A stretch of DNA of 64,000 nt. It comes from Clostridia bacterium (GTDB lineage Bacteria > Bacillota > Clostridia > Lachnospirales > Lachnospiraceae). Location: assembly GCA_910576205.1 (NCBI GenBank), contig CAJTHL010000001.1, positions 62,001 to 126,000 on the forward strand, in the 5' to 3' direction. This document shows positions 8,203 to 15,988 of this stretch, piece after piece. Position numbers and translations under genes: made by a program. Below the pieces are notes generated by a model. It was given only the letters and a program-made list of their open reading frames with translations. It had not been told where the DNA came from and searched no databases. Position 1 is the first letter of the stretch. Every line of letters starts with the position of its first letter.

Positions 8203-8230
8203 TTGATTTTTTACGGAATAATCATATAAT
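8203..8230 (+). promoter_or_regulatory. Promoter of the zinc-ribbon/DUF2085 pair
   Basis: TTGATT (8203-8208), 16-base spacer, TATAAT (8225-8230), 70 bases before the start at 8300. The remaining part of 8059-8202 shows no gene. Confidence 0.55.
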
Positions 8231-8299
8231 CTTATCATAAGGAGGCAGCAGTTCGGGGAGTAATTATAAAAATACAGATAATAAAAGGAGAAATCTATT

Positions 8300-8509
8300 A
8301 TGAGATGCCCAAAATGCGGAAATGAAAATTGTCAGATTACTACAGAGACCACATCCTCCGGAAAAGATTTTTCAGCAGGTAAAGGTTGCTGTGGCGCTTT
8401 GCTATTCGGTCCAATCGGTTTACTTTGTGGAGCCTGTGGTAAAGGAAAAACCATTCATTCCACAAGCTATTGGTTTTGCCCTAACTGCGGCCGGAAATTT
8501 AAAGCATGA
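8300..8509 (+). CDS. Small zinc-ribbon protein
   Basis: A 69-residue protein with CPKCGNENC at the N-terminus and CPNCGRKF at the C-terminus: two CxxC knuckles that together make one zinc ribbon. The middle is glycine- and cysteine-rich and hydrophobic (GCCGALLFGPIGLLCGACG), which may sit in or on the membrane. A good AAAGGAG site precedes ATG. It overlaps the DUF2085 gene by 4 bases. Function unknown. Confidence 0.8.
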   Translation: MRCPKCGNENCQITTETTSSGKDFSAGKGCCGALLFGPIGLLCGACGKGKTIHSTSYWFCPNCGRKFKA

Positions 8510-8931
8510 ATAAAAAAGATGATATCTGGATGCGCTCCATGGCGTTATGCTCAAAATATTGTAACTGCCATCAAAAACCCGAACGCAGTTTCTTCGTAGG
8601 TGGATATCAGTTTCCTCTATGCGCACGTTGTACCGGTATCGCCCTGGGTTATATTGCTGCTTTGATTACTATGCCCTTCTATTCCTTTGGCTACCTTATA
8701 ACATTATTGCTGTTTCCATTGGCAGTAGACGGAACCGTACAATATTTCACCGCTTATGAATCCACAAATCGCAAACGGATTATAACCGGATTTTTATATG
8801 GATTTGCTTTTACTTCAACTGTTTTCCGTATTATGAAAACAATGATTCAAAGGTACCCCAAGGGCTTTGCCTTTCCCGGTCGTTTAATTCCGTCTGATAA
8901 AAATCATAAAGAAAAAGCCGCAAACCCTTGA
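8506..8931 (+). CDS. DUF2085 membrane protein
   Basis: A 141-residue protein matching the DUF2085 pattern: CHQKPERSFFVGG followed by FPLCARCTGIALGYIAAL, a conserved Cys-His-Gln and CxxC pair, then two or more membrane helices (about 45-90). The conserved cysteines suggest metal binding or redox, but the family has no assigned function. It is co-transcribed with the zinc-ribbon peptide (ATGA overlap). Confidence 0.85.
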   Translation: MNKKDDIWMRSMALCSKYCNCHQKPERSFFVGGYQFPLCARCTGIALGYIAALITMPFYSFGYLITLLLFPLAVDGTVQYFTAYESTNRKRIITGFLYGFAFTSTVFRIMKTMIQRYPKGFAFPGRLIPSDKNHKEKAANP

Positions 8932-8964
8932 TTCCCAAGCGGAATCCCCGGATCTGCGGCTTTT
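8912..8964. terminator. Bidirectional terminator between the DUF2085 gene and tRNA-Ala
   Basis: Stem AAAAGCCGCA (8913-8922) and TGCGGCTTTT (8955-8964), with A and T runs on the two sides. It can stop the rightward DUF2085 transcript and the leftward tRNA transcript. Confidence 0.8.
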
Positions 8965-8972
8965 CTCATGCG

Positions 8973-9045
8973 TGGAGCATATGGGATTCGAACCCACGGC
9001 CTCAACAATGCGAATGTTGCGCGCTCCCAACTGCGCCAATGCCCC
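8973..9045 (-). tRNA. tRNA-Ala (anticodon CGC)
   Basis: A 73-nt cloverleaf. The acceptor stem GGGGCAT/ATGCTCC contains the G3:U70 wobble pair that is the identity element for alanine. The anticodon stem is CAACA/TGTTG with loop TTCGCAT, giving anticodon CGC (codon GCG). The T-loop is GGTTCGAATCC and the discriminator base is A. CCA is not encoded. Confidence 0.95.
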
Positions 9046-9077
9046 GTCTGGCTGCCCTTATATCTGGCAACAACGCT

Positions 9078-9105
9078 ATTATACCATGTTGACAGAAAAA
9101 TGCAA
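9078..9105 (-). promoter_or_regulatory. tRNA-Ala promoter
   Basis: Minus strand: TTGCAT (9100-9105), 16-base spacer, TATAAT (9078-9083), about 33 bases upstream of the tRNA 5' end. Confidence 0.65.
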
Positions 9106-9453
9106 CAATTTTTTCTTAAGTCCTTTCACTCTTTCTTTATAATTTCATCACTCTTTTTTAAGAGTAAGTACACAGAATAGACACATGAATCCGGTATGAT
9201 AGTTACAACAAGAAATGAGGCTGCCGGTGCTGAACGGGTGCCGACCAGCTTCGCCAAACAATTCTGGGATATTTTGTATCCCTTTACATAAATTTCATAA
9301 CTCTCCTTTTTAAAAGTAACATTCTCATCTTGCAGGAAAGCACCCGGTAGCACATGTAATTCTCTTCCGCTACCGGGTGTTTTTCATTTCTTAATTTTTG
9401 TAAAAACAGAGCTTTTCAGAAAATACATGCGTTTGTCCCGTTTCCCCAAAAAA
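9106..9453. other. Gene-poor interval with a duplicated short segment
   Basis: No convincing gene. Two related segments about 130 bp apart read on the minus strand as an AAAAAGGAG- or AAAAAAGAG-like site followed by ATGAAATT and an almost immediate stop (near 9140-9165 and 9285-9315). A strong hairpin lies at 9341-9385. A 75-codon minus-strand frame spans 9126-9353 but has no ribosome site and unlikely composition. Confidence 0.4.
9341..9385 (+). terminator. Strong hairpin terminator with no clear upstream gene
   Basis: Perfect 11-bp stem CACCCGGTAGC (9341-9351) and GCTACCGGGTG (9369-9379), followed by TTTTTC on the plus strand. On the minus strand the T-tract is poor, yet it is the only candidate stop for the leftward oxidoreductase operon ending at 9454. 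Confidence 0.6.
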
Positions 9454-10692
9454 CTATGGGTACACATACTCTCCCAGCTCATCCATGCCGTAGAAATCCC
9501 CGTACCCCAGGTCAAAGACGGATTTCTTTGCCAGCTTCCCGGAAATATCCACCTGGTTTTTGATAAGGTACTGCCAGAATCCGCTGTGGGAAATATCTCC
9601 CTGGAGCTGGACGCCCTTTACCATGCCGTCACGCACAATCACCTTCTGGTAAGCGTTCCTGCACTCCCTGGTAAACACCTGGGAGCCCTCCTCTTTTGGC
9701 TCCACTTCCCCCACGGAAAGCATAGTGAGCCCATAAAAGTTAATGGTATTTTTGATGCAGAAGGTATCCGTATATTTCTGCTGCTGGCCGCACATATTGG
9801 CCGCCGCGATCCTTCCCTGGTCCATGGCGTTTGGCCAGATACCGGAAAGGGCCGTCACATCCCCGGCCGCGTAGATATCCGGGTCTGAGGTACGCATAAA
9901 TTCGTCCACCACAATGCCCCGGTCAGTCTTCAGGCCGCTTCCCTCCAGGAATGCCAGGTTGGGCCGCACACCCGCTGCGCAGACCACAAAATCACAGGGA
10001 ATTTCCTCCCCGTTAGACAGCCTCACAGCCGTAATGCGGTTATTCTCATCCACTACGGAGTCGCTTGCGCCGATGCCAAGCCGGAACCGGGCTCCGGCCT
10101 TCTCAAAGAGCTCCTGGTAAGCCCTGGCGCTGGTTTCATCCGTCTGCAGGGGCAGTACCCTTGTGGCCATCTCCGCGATGGTTACCCTGACTCCCCGCTC
10201 CAGAAGGGCATGGGCCACGTCCAGACCCACCAGCCCGCTTCCCACAATAAACACATGCTTCGCGTCAAGCTCCTTTATGGCCGCGTCCATCTTCTGGGCA
10301 TCGCTTAAATCCCGGAAGCCAAACACATTCACCGACGTGCGAAACCCCGGAATCGGCGGAATCCCATACACAGAGCCTGTGGCGATCAAAAGCTTTTCGT
10401 AGGGTTGATAGCCGTTCTCCATCAATACCCTTTTTCCGGCCGGATCCACGCCCTTCGCTACCTGGCCCCGGCCCCACATGATGTTCTTTTTTGCAAAGAA
10501 ATCCTCCTCCATAAAGAAAAGGCCCTTCACATCCCGTTCGCCCCCCAGGAATTTGTGCAGCATACAGCGGGAATGAGAATCGGTATCTATGGACATCATC
10601 TGGATGAGGGCATCCGGCTTCAGGAGGCGCAGACGCTCCGCAGCAGCCATTCCGGCCGCGCCCGTTCCGATAATTACATAAGGGTTCCCCAT
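9454..10692 (-). CDS. FAD/NAD(P)-dependent oxidoreductase of the CO dehydrogenase cluster
   Basis: A 412-residue pyridine nucleotide-disulphide oxidoreductase-fold flavoprotein. Seen: FAD-binding GTGAAGMAAAERL at residue 9 onward, the NAD-binding fold FIVGSGLVGLDVAHALLERG near residue 150, CAAGVRPN, and the FAD-closing motif DIYAAGDVTAL. The redox-active CxxxxC of disulphide reductases is absent, as in rubredoxin- or ferredoxin-NAD reductases. CooS-CooF-flavoprotein (FNOR) clusters are known in many anaerobes. The predicted role is to pass CO-derived electrons from CooF to NAD(P)+. It starts 2 bases after cooF ends, with GGAGGTG ahead. Confidence 0.88.
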   Translation of the reverse strand: MGNPYVIIGTGAAGMAAAERLRLLKPDALIQMMSIDTDSHSRCMLHKFLGGERDVKGLFFMEEDFFAKKNIMWGRGQVAKGVDPAGKRVLMENGYQPYEKLLIATGSVYGIPPIPGFRTSVNVFGFRDLSDAQKMDAAIKELDAKHVFIVGSGLVGLDVAHALLERGVRVTIAEMATRVLPLQTDETSARAYQELFEKAGARFRLGIGASDSVVDENNRITAVRLSNGEEIPCDFVVCAAGVRPNLAFLEGSGLKTDRGIVVDEFMRTSDPDIYAAGDVTALSGIWPNAMDQGRIAAANMCGQQQKYTDTFCIKNTINFYGLTMLSVGEVEPKEEGSQVFTRECRNAYQKVIVRDGMVKGVQLQGDISHSGFWQYLIKNQVDISGKLAKKSVFDLGYGDFYGMDELGEYVYP

Positions 10693-10694
10693 GC

Positions 10695-11141
10695 TTACAC
10701 CTCCTCCACGTATATGGCTTTCTTCGGACAGGCGGCCACGCAGGCGGGCCCCTCCTCCCTGTCCTTACAGAAATCGCATTTGATTATCTTCGTCCTGGTA
10801 ACGTCGGGCTTCGGAATCCCATAGGGGCAGTTCATGACGCACATAAAGCAGGCGCCGCAGCGCTTCTCATCATAGCCCACATGGCCGCTCTCCCTATCCC
10901 GGTAAAGGGCGCCGCTCATACAGCTCTCCATGCATTTGGGGGAGCTGCAGTGGCGGCAGAACATGGGCAGATAGCCCCCCTTGCCGTCGTTTACAATCTC
11001 GTTGCGGGACTCATTGGCGGGATCTTTAAAATCCAGGGTCTCCACCCCTGTCTTCCCATCCGTCCTGTGGCTGTCCATACAGGCCAGCATACAGCTCTTA
11101 CATCCGTCGCATTTGGAAGGATCTATCATGATTCTCTTCAT
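10695..11141 (-). CDS. cooF: CooF-type iron-sulfur electron carrier
   Basis: A 148-residue polyferredoxin that takes electrons from CO dehydrogenase. Four cysteine clusters are visible: CDGCKSCMLAC, CRHCSSPKCMESC, CGACFMCVMNCPYG and CDFCKDREEGPACVAACP, the arrangement of four [4Fe-4S] centres found in CooF/HycB/DmsB proteins. It lies between cooS and the flavoprotein gene, which fits electron flow CooS to CooF to flavoprotein. Strong ribosome site GAGGAGG. Confidence 0.92.
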   Translation of the reverse strand: MKRIMIDPSKCDGCKSCMLACMDSHRTDGKTGVETLDFKDPANESRNEIVNDGKGGYLPMFCRHCSSPKCMESCMSGALYRDRESGHVGYDEKRCGACFMCVMNCPYGIPKPDVTRTKIIKCDFCKDREEGPACVAACPKKAIYVEEV

Positions 11142-11156
11142 GTCATCCCTCCTCTC

Positions 11157-13043
11157 CTAAATCTGAAGCCCTTTGCGCTTCTCCTCAATGATGCCTTCCA
11201 GAATATCCGCCGCCTTCACGGGATCCAGCTCCACGATCACCTGGCCGCCGGTGATATTCTTCAGATCTTCGGTGAGAATCTTCACCGTCAGATCACTGCC
11301 CGCAATAAAGGGCTGCTGTCCCAGATGCAGAGGCAGACCCAGCGCCGCGCCGAACATGCCGTCCGCCAGCGCCTGCTCCTCCAGCCACTGAGGCGCGGAG
11401 AGCACCAGGGGAAGCTGCGGCAGGTCAATATCCAGCTCCTTTGCCAGGGCCGTAGCCACCATCTCCAGGCGGCCGATAGCCAGACAGGGGCCAAAATTCA
11501 GCACCGGAGGAATTCCCAGGCTCTTACATACTTCCTTTAAACCGTCCCCGGCAAGCTCCGCCGCCTCCGGCGTCATAAGGCCGCAGTTCTCGATGCCGCC
11601 CGAAGAGCATCCTGCGGAAAGCACAAGGATATCTCTCTTAATAAGCTCTTTTGTCAGCTCTACCGTGCAGACATCGTGTCCCAGGGCCGTTAAATTGGAG
11701 CAGCCCACCACGCCTGCTACACCCTTGATCTTCCCGGATACAATGAGATCCAGAAGGGGTTTCCAGGATTTCCCGAGAAAATCGTACAGGGAACCTTCAC
11801 TGACGCCTGTCAGCGTATTCTTATTTCCGTGCTCCGGCTGCAGGCGAAGCTCCACCTGTCCCCGGCGCTCCTTGTACGCAGCCGCAACCGCATCCATAAC
11901 ATATTTGCTAATCTCCTCCCTCTTTTCAAAGGAGAACTGCTTTAATTCCGCGTTGGCCTTCTTTGCCACGTCGTCCAGACAGATCTGCCTGATCTTCAGC
12001 TCATCGCAGATGGGCTCAATGCCGGGAAGCGTGCAGTTAAACTCGGAGAGCACCGCGTCAATGGCTCCGGTTGCCAGGACTGCTTCGCTGGTGTAATTGT
12101 TTCCTGCGTGTCCGTCGAAAATATCCGTGTAGTGGACGCCCCGAAGCTGCAGATCCTGCCCCACGCAGGTGCAGCCCACAAGCTTAAAGCCTTTTGCTCC
12201 CACCTCTTTTGCCCTGGCCACGGCCTCCGGGGATGCCAGGCGTTCCTGGAGATCCACAAAGATGGAATGCTGGTGTCCGGTAATCATTATGTTGATATAA
12301 TCCGGGTCAATGACATTTAATCCCACAGGCGCCATACGGATGGCCGGCTCTCCCAGCATCACGTCGTTTAAGAGGTTGGTAAGGGTCAGACCGTAAAGTC
12401 CGGTGGAAATCCCCAGACGCAGGCAGGTCATCAGCATATTGACCGGGTCGGAGTTTAAGTTTGTGGAACACTTCACCACGCCCGCAAAGACCTCGGATTT
12501 GGCGCCGCCAGGCAAAATCCCCAGCTCCTTCCATTTCTTATACCGGGGCGCGTAAGCCATCTTCTCTACCAGCTCCATCTCCTCAAAATCCGGTTTGTAC
12601 AGGTCGGCAAGCACCTTATCCGCCACATCCTCTGCCATTTTATGTAAATCGTCGGATTCCGTCAGGCCAAACTCCCGCACCAGAAGGCGCAGGGCGTTCT
12701 CCCCCTTGATAACGCCTTTTGTCAACGCAGTATTTTTCAGATTCCGGGCCGTATTTTCTACAATGTGGATATAGCAGCCACTTCCGCTTGCCACTGCCCG
12801 AAGAAGATTTCTGGTTACAATCACATCCGCCGTGGCGCCGCAGATTCCCCTGGGGGCCGAAGGCGTGATCCGGCAGGGACCGTTGGAGCACAGCCGGCAG
12901 CACACTCCTTTTAGTCCAAACCCGCATTTTGTTTTCTGTCCCTCCACCCGGTGGTGGGATGTCTCCATGGGAAGGCTGGCAATAAATTCCTCCAGAGGCT
13001 TATCCGCACTCTTACAGGTGTTACATCCATAGCATTCGTTCAT
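11157..13043 (-). CDS. cooS: Anaerobic Ni-Fe carbon monoxide dehydrogenase, catalytic subunit
   Basis: Oxidises CO to CO2 in the cytosol. A 628-residue CooS. Cysteines C40 and C48 fit the D-cluster and C49, C52, C57 and C68 the B-cluster (motif CGFGLKGVCCRLCSNGPCRI). Candidate C-cluster ligands are H257 (TGHQHS), C291 or C293, C337 (EFNCTLPG), C448 (VGCSN), C479 (SAGCSSGG) and C520 (FGPCLAIGR). All expected positions are filled. The context around H257, C293, C337 and C520 departs from the commonest CooS motifs (for example GSCVDN-like at the last), suggesting a divergent clade. An extra CYGCNTCK motif sits at residues 4-11. No acetyl-CoA synthase genes are in the window. Confidence 0.93.
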   Translation of the reverse strand: MNECYGCNTCKSADKPLEEFIASLPMETSHHRVEGQKTKCGFGLKGVCCRLCSNGPCRITPSAPRGICGATADVIVTRNLLRAVASGSGCYIHIVENTARNLKNTALTKGVIKGENALRLLVREFGLTESDDLHKMAEDVADKVLADLYKPDFEEMELVEKMAYAPRYKKWKELGILPGGAKSEVFAGVVKCSTNLNSDPVNMLMTCLRLGISTGLYGLTLTNLLNDVMLGEPAIRMAPVGLNVIDPDYINIMITGHQHSIFVDLQERLASPEAVARAKEVGAKGFKLVGCTCVGQDLQLRGVHYTDIFDGHAGNNYTSEAVLATGAIDAVLSEFNCTLPGIEPICDELKIRQICLDDVAKKANAELKQFSFEKREEISKYVMDAVAAAYKERRGQVELRLQPEHGNKNTLTGVSEGSLYDFLGKSWKPLLDLIVSGKIKGVAGVVGCSNLTALGHDVCTVELTKELIKRDILVLSAGCSSGGIENCGLMTPEAAELAGDGLKEVCKSLGIPPVLNFGPCLAIGRLEMVATALAKELDIDLPQLPLVLSAPQWLEEQALADGMFGAALGLPLHLGQQPFIAGSDLTVKILTEDLKNITGGQVIVELDPVKAADILEGIIEEKRKGLQI

Positions 13044-13097
13044 TCTGTTCCTCCTTTAATTTATGTAGATTCTTTTTCTAAAACCATAACATGCTTC

Positions 13098-13559
13098 TTA
13101 TTCCGCCTCAGAAATATAATGGATCAGCTGTACACATTCATTCTGCCCACTAAAATACTCAAGCACAAACCGGCTGTTCTGTCCCTCCGGCCGGAGGCTT
13201 CCACGCTTAAATATGGGCGGCCCGAAGCGGGACGCCACCCTGGTAATCTGGAACAGCCAGGCTGCAATATTCCCACAGAGAACACTGAAAAAATCTTTTG
13301 TAAAATCCTCCACGTTCTGCGCTGTAACTTCCTTCTCCTGCATAATGTGCCGGGTCAGACGAATCAGCATGGAGGTCTCGACGCTGAGCGCCAGGCTGAA
13401 ATGAAGCCCTCCCTCACAGGTGGAATACACGGTACAGCGATCCTTACCAGGCGAAACCGCCCCCTCGTATAGCCGGATTCCCGCCACCTTTTCCGTCACT
13501 TCCCGTGTTACCTGGTCCAGCACCTTCTGCAGCTCTTTCTGCGGTATAATAACGCCCAT
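13098..13559 (-). CDS. CheX-like (CheC/CheX phosphatase fold) protein
   Basis: A 153-residue cytosolic protein with the compact alpha/beta layout of CheX. Its central helix VLCGNIAAWLFQI resembles the family ExxxNxxxGN-type helix, and the RFGPPIF segment matches the proline pair after it. CheX proteins dephosphorylate CheY, but no chemotaxis genes are present here and the family glutamate/asparagine pair is not obvious. It is the first gene of the CO dehydrogenase transcript, 54 bases ahead of cooS, so a regulatory or CO-linked role is possible. Assignment is moderate. Confidence 0.55.
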   Translation of the reverse strand: MGVIIPQKELQKVLDQVTREVTEKVAGIRLYEGAVSPGKDRCTVYSTCEGGLHFSLALSVETSMLIRLTRHIMQEKEVTAQNVEDFTKDFFSVLCGNIAAWLFQITRVASRFGPPIFKRGSLRPEGQNSRFVLEYFSGQNECVQLIHYISEAE

Positions 13560-13635
13560 ACATTTCCCTCCTTCAGCGAAATCCTGCCCTTTGCCTGTCG
13601 TTCATACATGCATTACACCTCTTTTATTTTCAAAA

Positions 13636-13664
13636 ATTATACCAGATTGTTATAAATTTGTCAA
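13636..13664 (-). promoter_or_regulatory. Promoter of the CO dehydrogenase operon
   Basis: Near-consensus on the minus strand: TTGACA (13659-13664), 17-base spacer, TATAAT (13636-13641). No CooA-type or other palindrome is evident around it, so strong basal expression is expected. Confidence 0.85.
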
Positions 13665-13762
13665 TATTGCCCAGAGCAGTTTTCCCTTGCAACTGGTAAT
13701 TCTGCTTTCTTTATGGTAAGATAACTGGTAAGAAATCATTCTGCTGCAAAGGAGGAATTGTG

Positions 13763-14413
13763 ATGCCCTGGTGTCCAATCTGTAAAAATGAATATGTAGA
13801 AGGAAAAACTCACTGCCCGGACTGCGACGTGGATCTGGTGGAGGAACTTTCCCAGGAACCGGAAGCCACCCTGGAAGTCCCCGGGGACTATACCTTTCCC
13901 GAGGATTTCAACCCCCGGGAGATTCTGGAGGAGGCCAGGAGGGAGCCCGTGCAAAACGTCCCCCTCTACAAGCGGCCGGAGGAACGCTATCAGGACATGC
14001 ATTCCTCTGCCTGGACCTTTGTGTTAGTGGGCGCAGCAGGACTTATGGTAATGATCCTGTGCTGGGCAGGCATTATAAAGCTTCCCTTTAACAACTTTGT
14101 CCTGTTTATCATGACGGCCCTCTTTGTGGTTTTCCTTGGCATCGGCGTAGTCTCTTTCCAGAGCGCCAGAAAAATAAAGTCCGGCATGGCCTCGGAAAAC
14201 GCCTTTGTGGAAGAGGTTATCGCCTGGTATCGCGCCACAGGCTGCCACGCCCCTGCCTTTTCAGAGCTTAACAAAAACCAGCCGGAGGAGCTTTTGTATT
14301 TCCAGAAATCCGAGATTATCCGCTCTGTTCTTAAAGAGCAGTTTCCGGAAATCAACCTGTCCCTGCTGGAAAAGCTTACGGACGATTTCTGTGAGGAGGA
14401 TTTCTCCGGCTGA
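13763..14413 (+). CDS. Zinc-ribbon membrane protein
   Basis: A 216-residue protein. N-terminal zinc ribbon CPICKNEY...CPDCDVDLVEEL (residues 3-28), an acidic linker, two hydrophobic helices (about 87-107 and 112-132), then a soluble C-terminal helical region. The ATG at 13763 is chosen over the in-frame GTG at 13760 because it is better spaced from GGAGGA at 13751. This architecture is common in Firmicutes proteins of unknown function, often annotated as DUF2007-like or simply zinc-ribbon proteins. It stands alone between divergent and convergent neighbours. Confidence 0.75.
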   Translation: MPWCPICKNEYVEGKTHCPDCDVDLVEELSQEPEATLEVPGDYTFPEDFNPREILEEARREPVQNVPLYKRPEERYQDMHSSAWTFVLVGAAGLMVMILCWAGIIKLPFNNFVLFIMTALFVVFLGIGVVSFQSARKIKSGMASENAFVEEVIAWYRATGCHAPAFSELNKNQPEELLYFQKSEIIRSVLKEQFPEINLSLLEKLTDDFCEEDFSG

Positions 14414-14485
14414 TACGAAAGTTTCCCCACAGCCTGGGAAAACGAAGGCTTTCCCAGGTAAAAATACCCTCTTTATTGAAATAAC

Positions 14486-14540
14486 AAAAACGGCCCCGGA
14501 ATAAGAGGGGGAAACTCCCCTCTCTCCCAGGCCGCTTTTT
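14486..14540. terminator. Terminator shared by the zinc-ribbon gene and nfnB
   Basis: Long imperfect hairpin (CGGCC...GAGGGG / CCCCTCT...GGCCG) with A5 on the left and T5 on the right, so it can work in both directions between converging genes. Confidence 0.7.
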
Positions 14541-14599
14541 CAGTTAGGCACAACTGTCTTAAACCCGTTTCTTTTATCCAGACATTGGGGCAAGGCATG

Positions 14600-15988
14600 T
14601 TACTTCTGGCTCAGATATTCATGGATTCCCTTTGCGGCATCTTTTCCCGCGCCCATGGCCAGGATTACCGTAGCCGCTCCGGTCACAGCGTCTCCGCCTG
14701 CGTACACGCCCTCTTTGGAGGTAGCGCCCACATCCTCGCTGGCAACAATACATTTTCTCCGGTTAATCTCCAGCCCCTTGGTGGTGGCGGAAATCAGCGG
14801 GTTGGGGGAGGTTCCCAGGGACATAATAACCGTGTCCACGTCGATATCAAACTCGGAGCCGGCAATCTCCACAGGACGTCTCCGGCCGGAGGCGTCCGGC
14901 TCTCCAAGCTCCATGCGGATGCAGCGGATTCCCTTCACCCATCCGTCCTCTCCCACAAGGATCTCCGTGGGATTAGTAAGAAGGTCAAAGATAATGCCCT
15001 CCTCCTTGGCATGATGCACTTCCTCCACACGGGCGGGAAGCTCTTCCTCGGATCTCCGGTAAACCACATGTACCTCGGCTCCCAGGCGAAGCGCGGTACG
15101 GGCAGCGTCCATGGCCACGTTTCCGCCGCCTACGACCGCCACCTTTTTCCCGGTCACAATGGGGGTGTCATAATTCTTGTCAAAGGCCTTCATAAGGTTA
15201 TTTCTGGTGAGGTATTCATTGGCCGAGAACACGCCGCAGGCCGTCTCCCCGGGAATCCCCATAAACTTGGGAAGTCCTGCCCCGGAGCCGATAAACACGG
15301 CGTCAAAGCCTTCCTCCTCCATAAGCTGGTCGATGGTTACGGACTTGCCGATAATCACGTCCGTCTCAATCTTTACCCCCAGGGATTTTACGTTTTCCAC
15401 CTCGGGAAGCACCACGTCGTCCTTGGGCAGACGGAATTCGGGAATGCCGTATACCAGAACGCCGCCGGCTTTATGTAAAGCTTCAAAAATAGTCACGTCA
15501 TAGCCAAGCTTAGCCAGATCTCCAGCGCAGGTAAGGCCTGCCGGGCCGGAACCGATCACCGCTACCTTCTTGCCGTTTTTCTCCGGGTTTGCCTCGGGCT
15601 TTAACCCCTGCTCTCTTGCCCAGTCAGCCACAAAGCGCTCAAGTTTGCCGATGGAGACAGGCTCTCCTTTAATGCCCCGGATACATTTTCCCTCGCACTG
15701 GCTCTCCTGGGGACAAACGCGGCCGCAGATGGCAGGCAGGGCGGAGGATCTGCTGATTACCTGATAGGCTTCCCCGATCTTCCCTTCTTTTACCTGGGCT
15801 ACAAATCCCGGAATATCAATGTTTACGGGACATCCCTCTACGCATTTTGCCTTCTTGCATCCAAGACAGCGCTTTGCTTCCTCTACAGCTTCCTCCTTGT
15901 TGTAGCCAAGGCATACCTCTTCAAAATTTGTGGCGCGAACCTTCGCGTCCTGCTCTCTTACCGGTACTTTCTTTAATGCATCCGCCAT
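14600..15988 (-). CDS. nfnB: NfnB-type (GltA-like) NADPH-binding subunit of ferredoxin:NADP+ oxidoreductase
   Basis: A 462-residue flavoprotein. The N-terminal domain has two [4Fe-4S] motifs, CLGCKKAKCVEGCP (about 42-55) and CGRVCPQESQCEGKC (about 88-102). Then come the FAD site VIGSGPAGLTCAGDLAKLG and the NADPH site VVGGGNVAMDAARTALRLG, closing with YAGGDAVTGAATVILAMGAG. Such proteins are often annotated as glutamate synthase small subunit. Adjacency to the NfnA-like subunit, overlapping by one base, and absence of a large GltB argue for the electron-bifurcating transhydrogenase that couples NADH, NADPH and reduced ferredoxin. Confidence 0.88.
   Translation of the reverse strand: MADALKKVPVREQDAKVRATNFEEVCLGYNKEEAVEEAKRCLGCKKAKCVEGCPVNIDIPGFVAQVKEGKIGEAYQVISRSSALPAICGRVCPQESQCEGKCIRGIKGEPVSIGKLERFVADWAREQGLKPEANPEKNGKKVAVIGSGPAGLTCAGDLAKLGYDVTIFEALHKAGGVLVYGIPEFRLPKDDVVLPEVENVKSLGVKIETDVIIGKSVTIDQLMEEEGFDAVFIGSGAGLPKFMGIPGETACGVFSANEYLTRNNLMKAFDKNYDTPIVTGKKVAVVGGGNVAMDAARTALRLGAEVHVVYRRSEEELPARVEEVHHAKEEGIIFDLLTNPTEILVGEDGWVKGIRCIRMELGEPDASGRRRPVEIAGSEFDIDVDTVIMSLGTSPNPLISATTKGLEINRRKCIVASEDVGATSKEGVYAGGDAVTGAATVILAMGAGKDAAKGIHEYLSQK

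Noticed and set aside
8239..8299. Perfect AAGGAGG at 8239 as the start of another small gene
   Set aside because: No ATG, GTG or TTG follows at a workable distance in an open frame; the next good start is 8300 with its own site.
9126..9353. 75-codon minus-strand frame as a gene
   Set aside because: No ribosome site at its start, which lies within a terminator hairpin, and unconvincing composition.
14600..15988. Calling this gene the glutamate synthase small subunit
   Set aside because: No large GltB subunit is nearby and the gene is fused in translation to an NfnA-type subunit, which points to the transhydrogenase instead.
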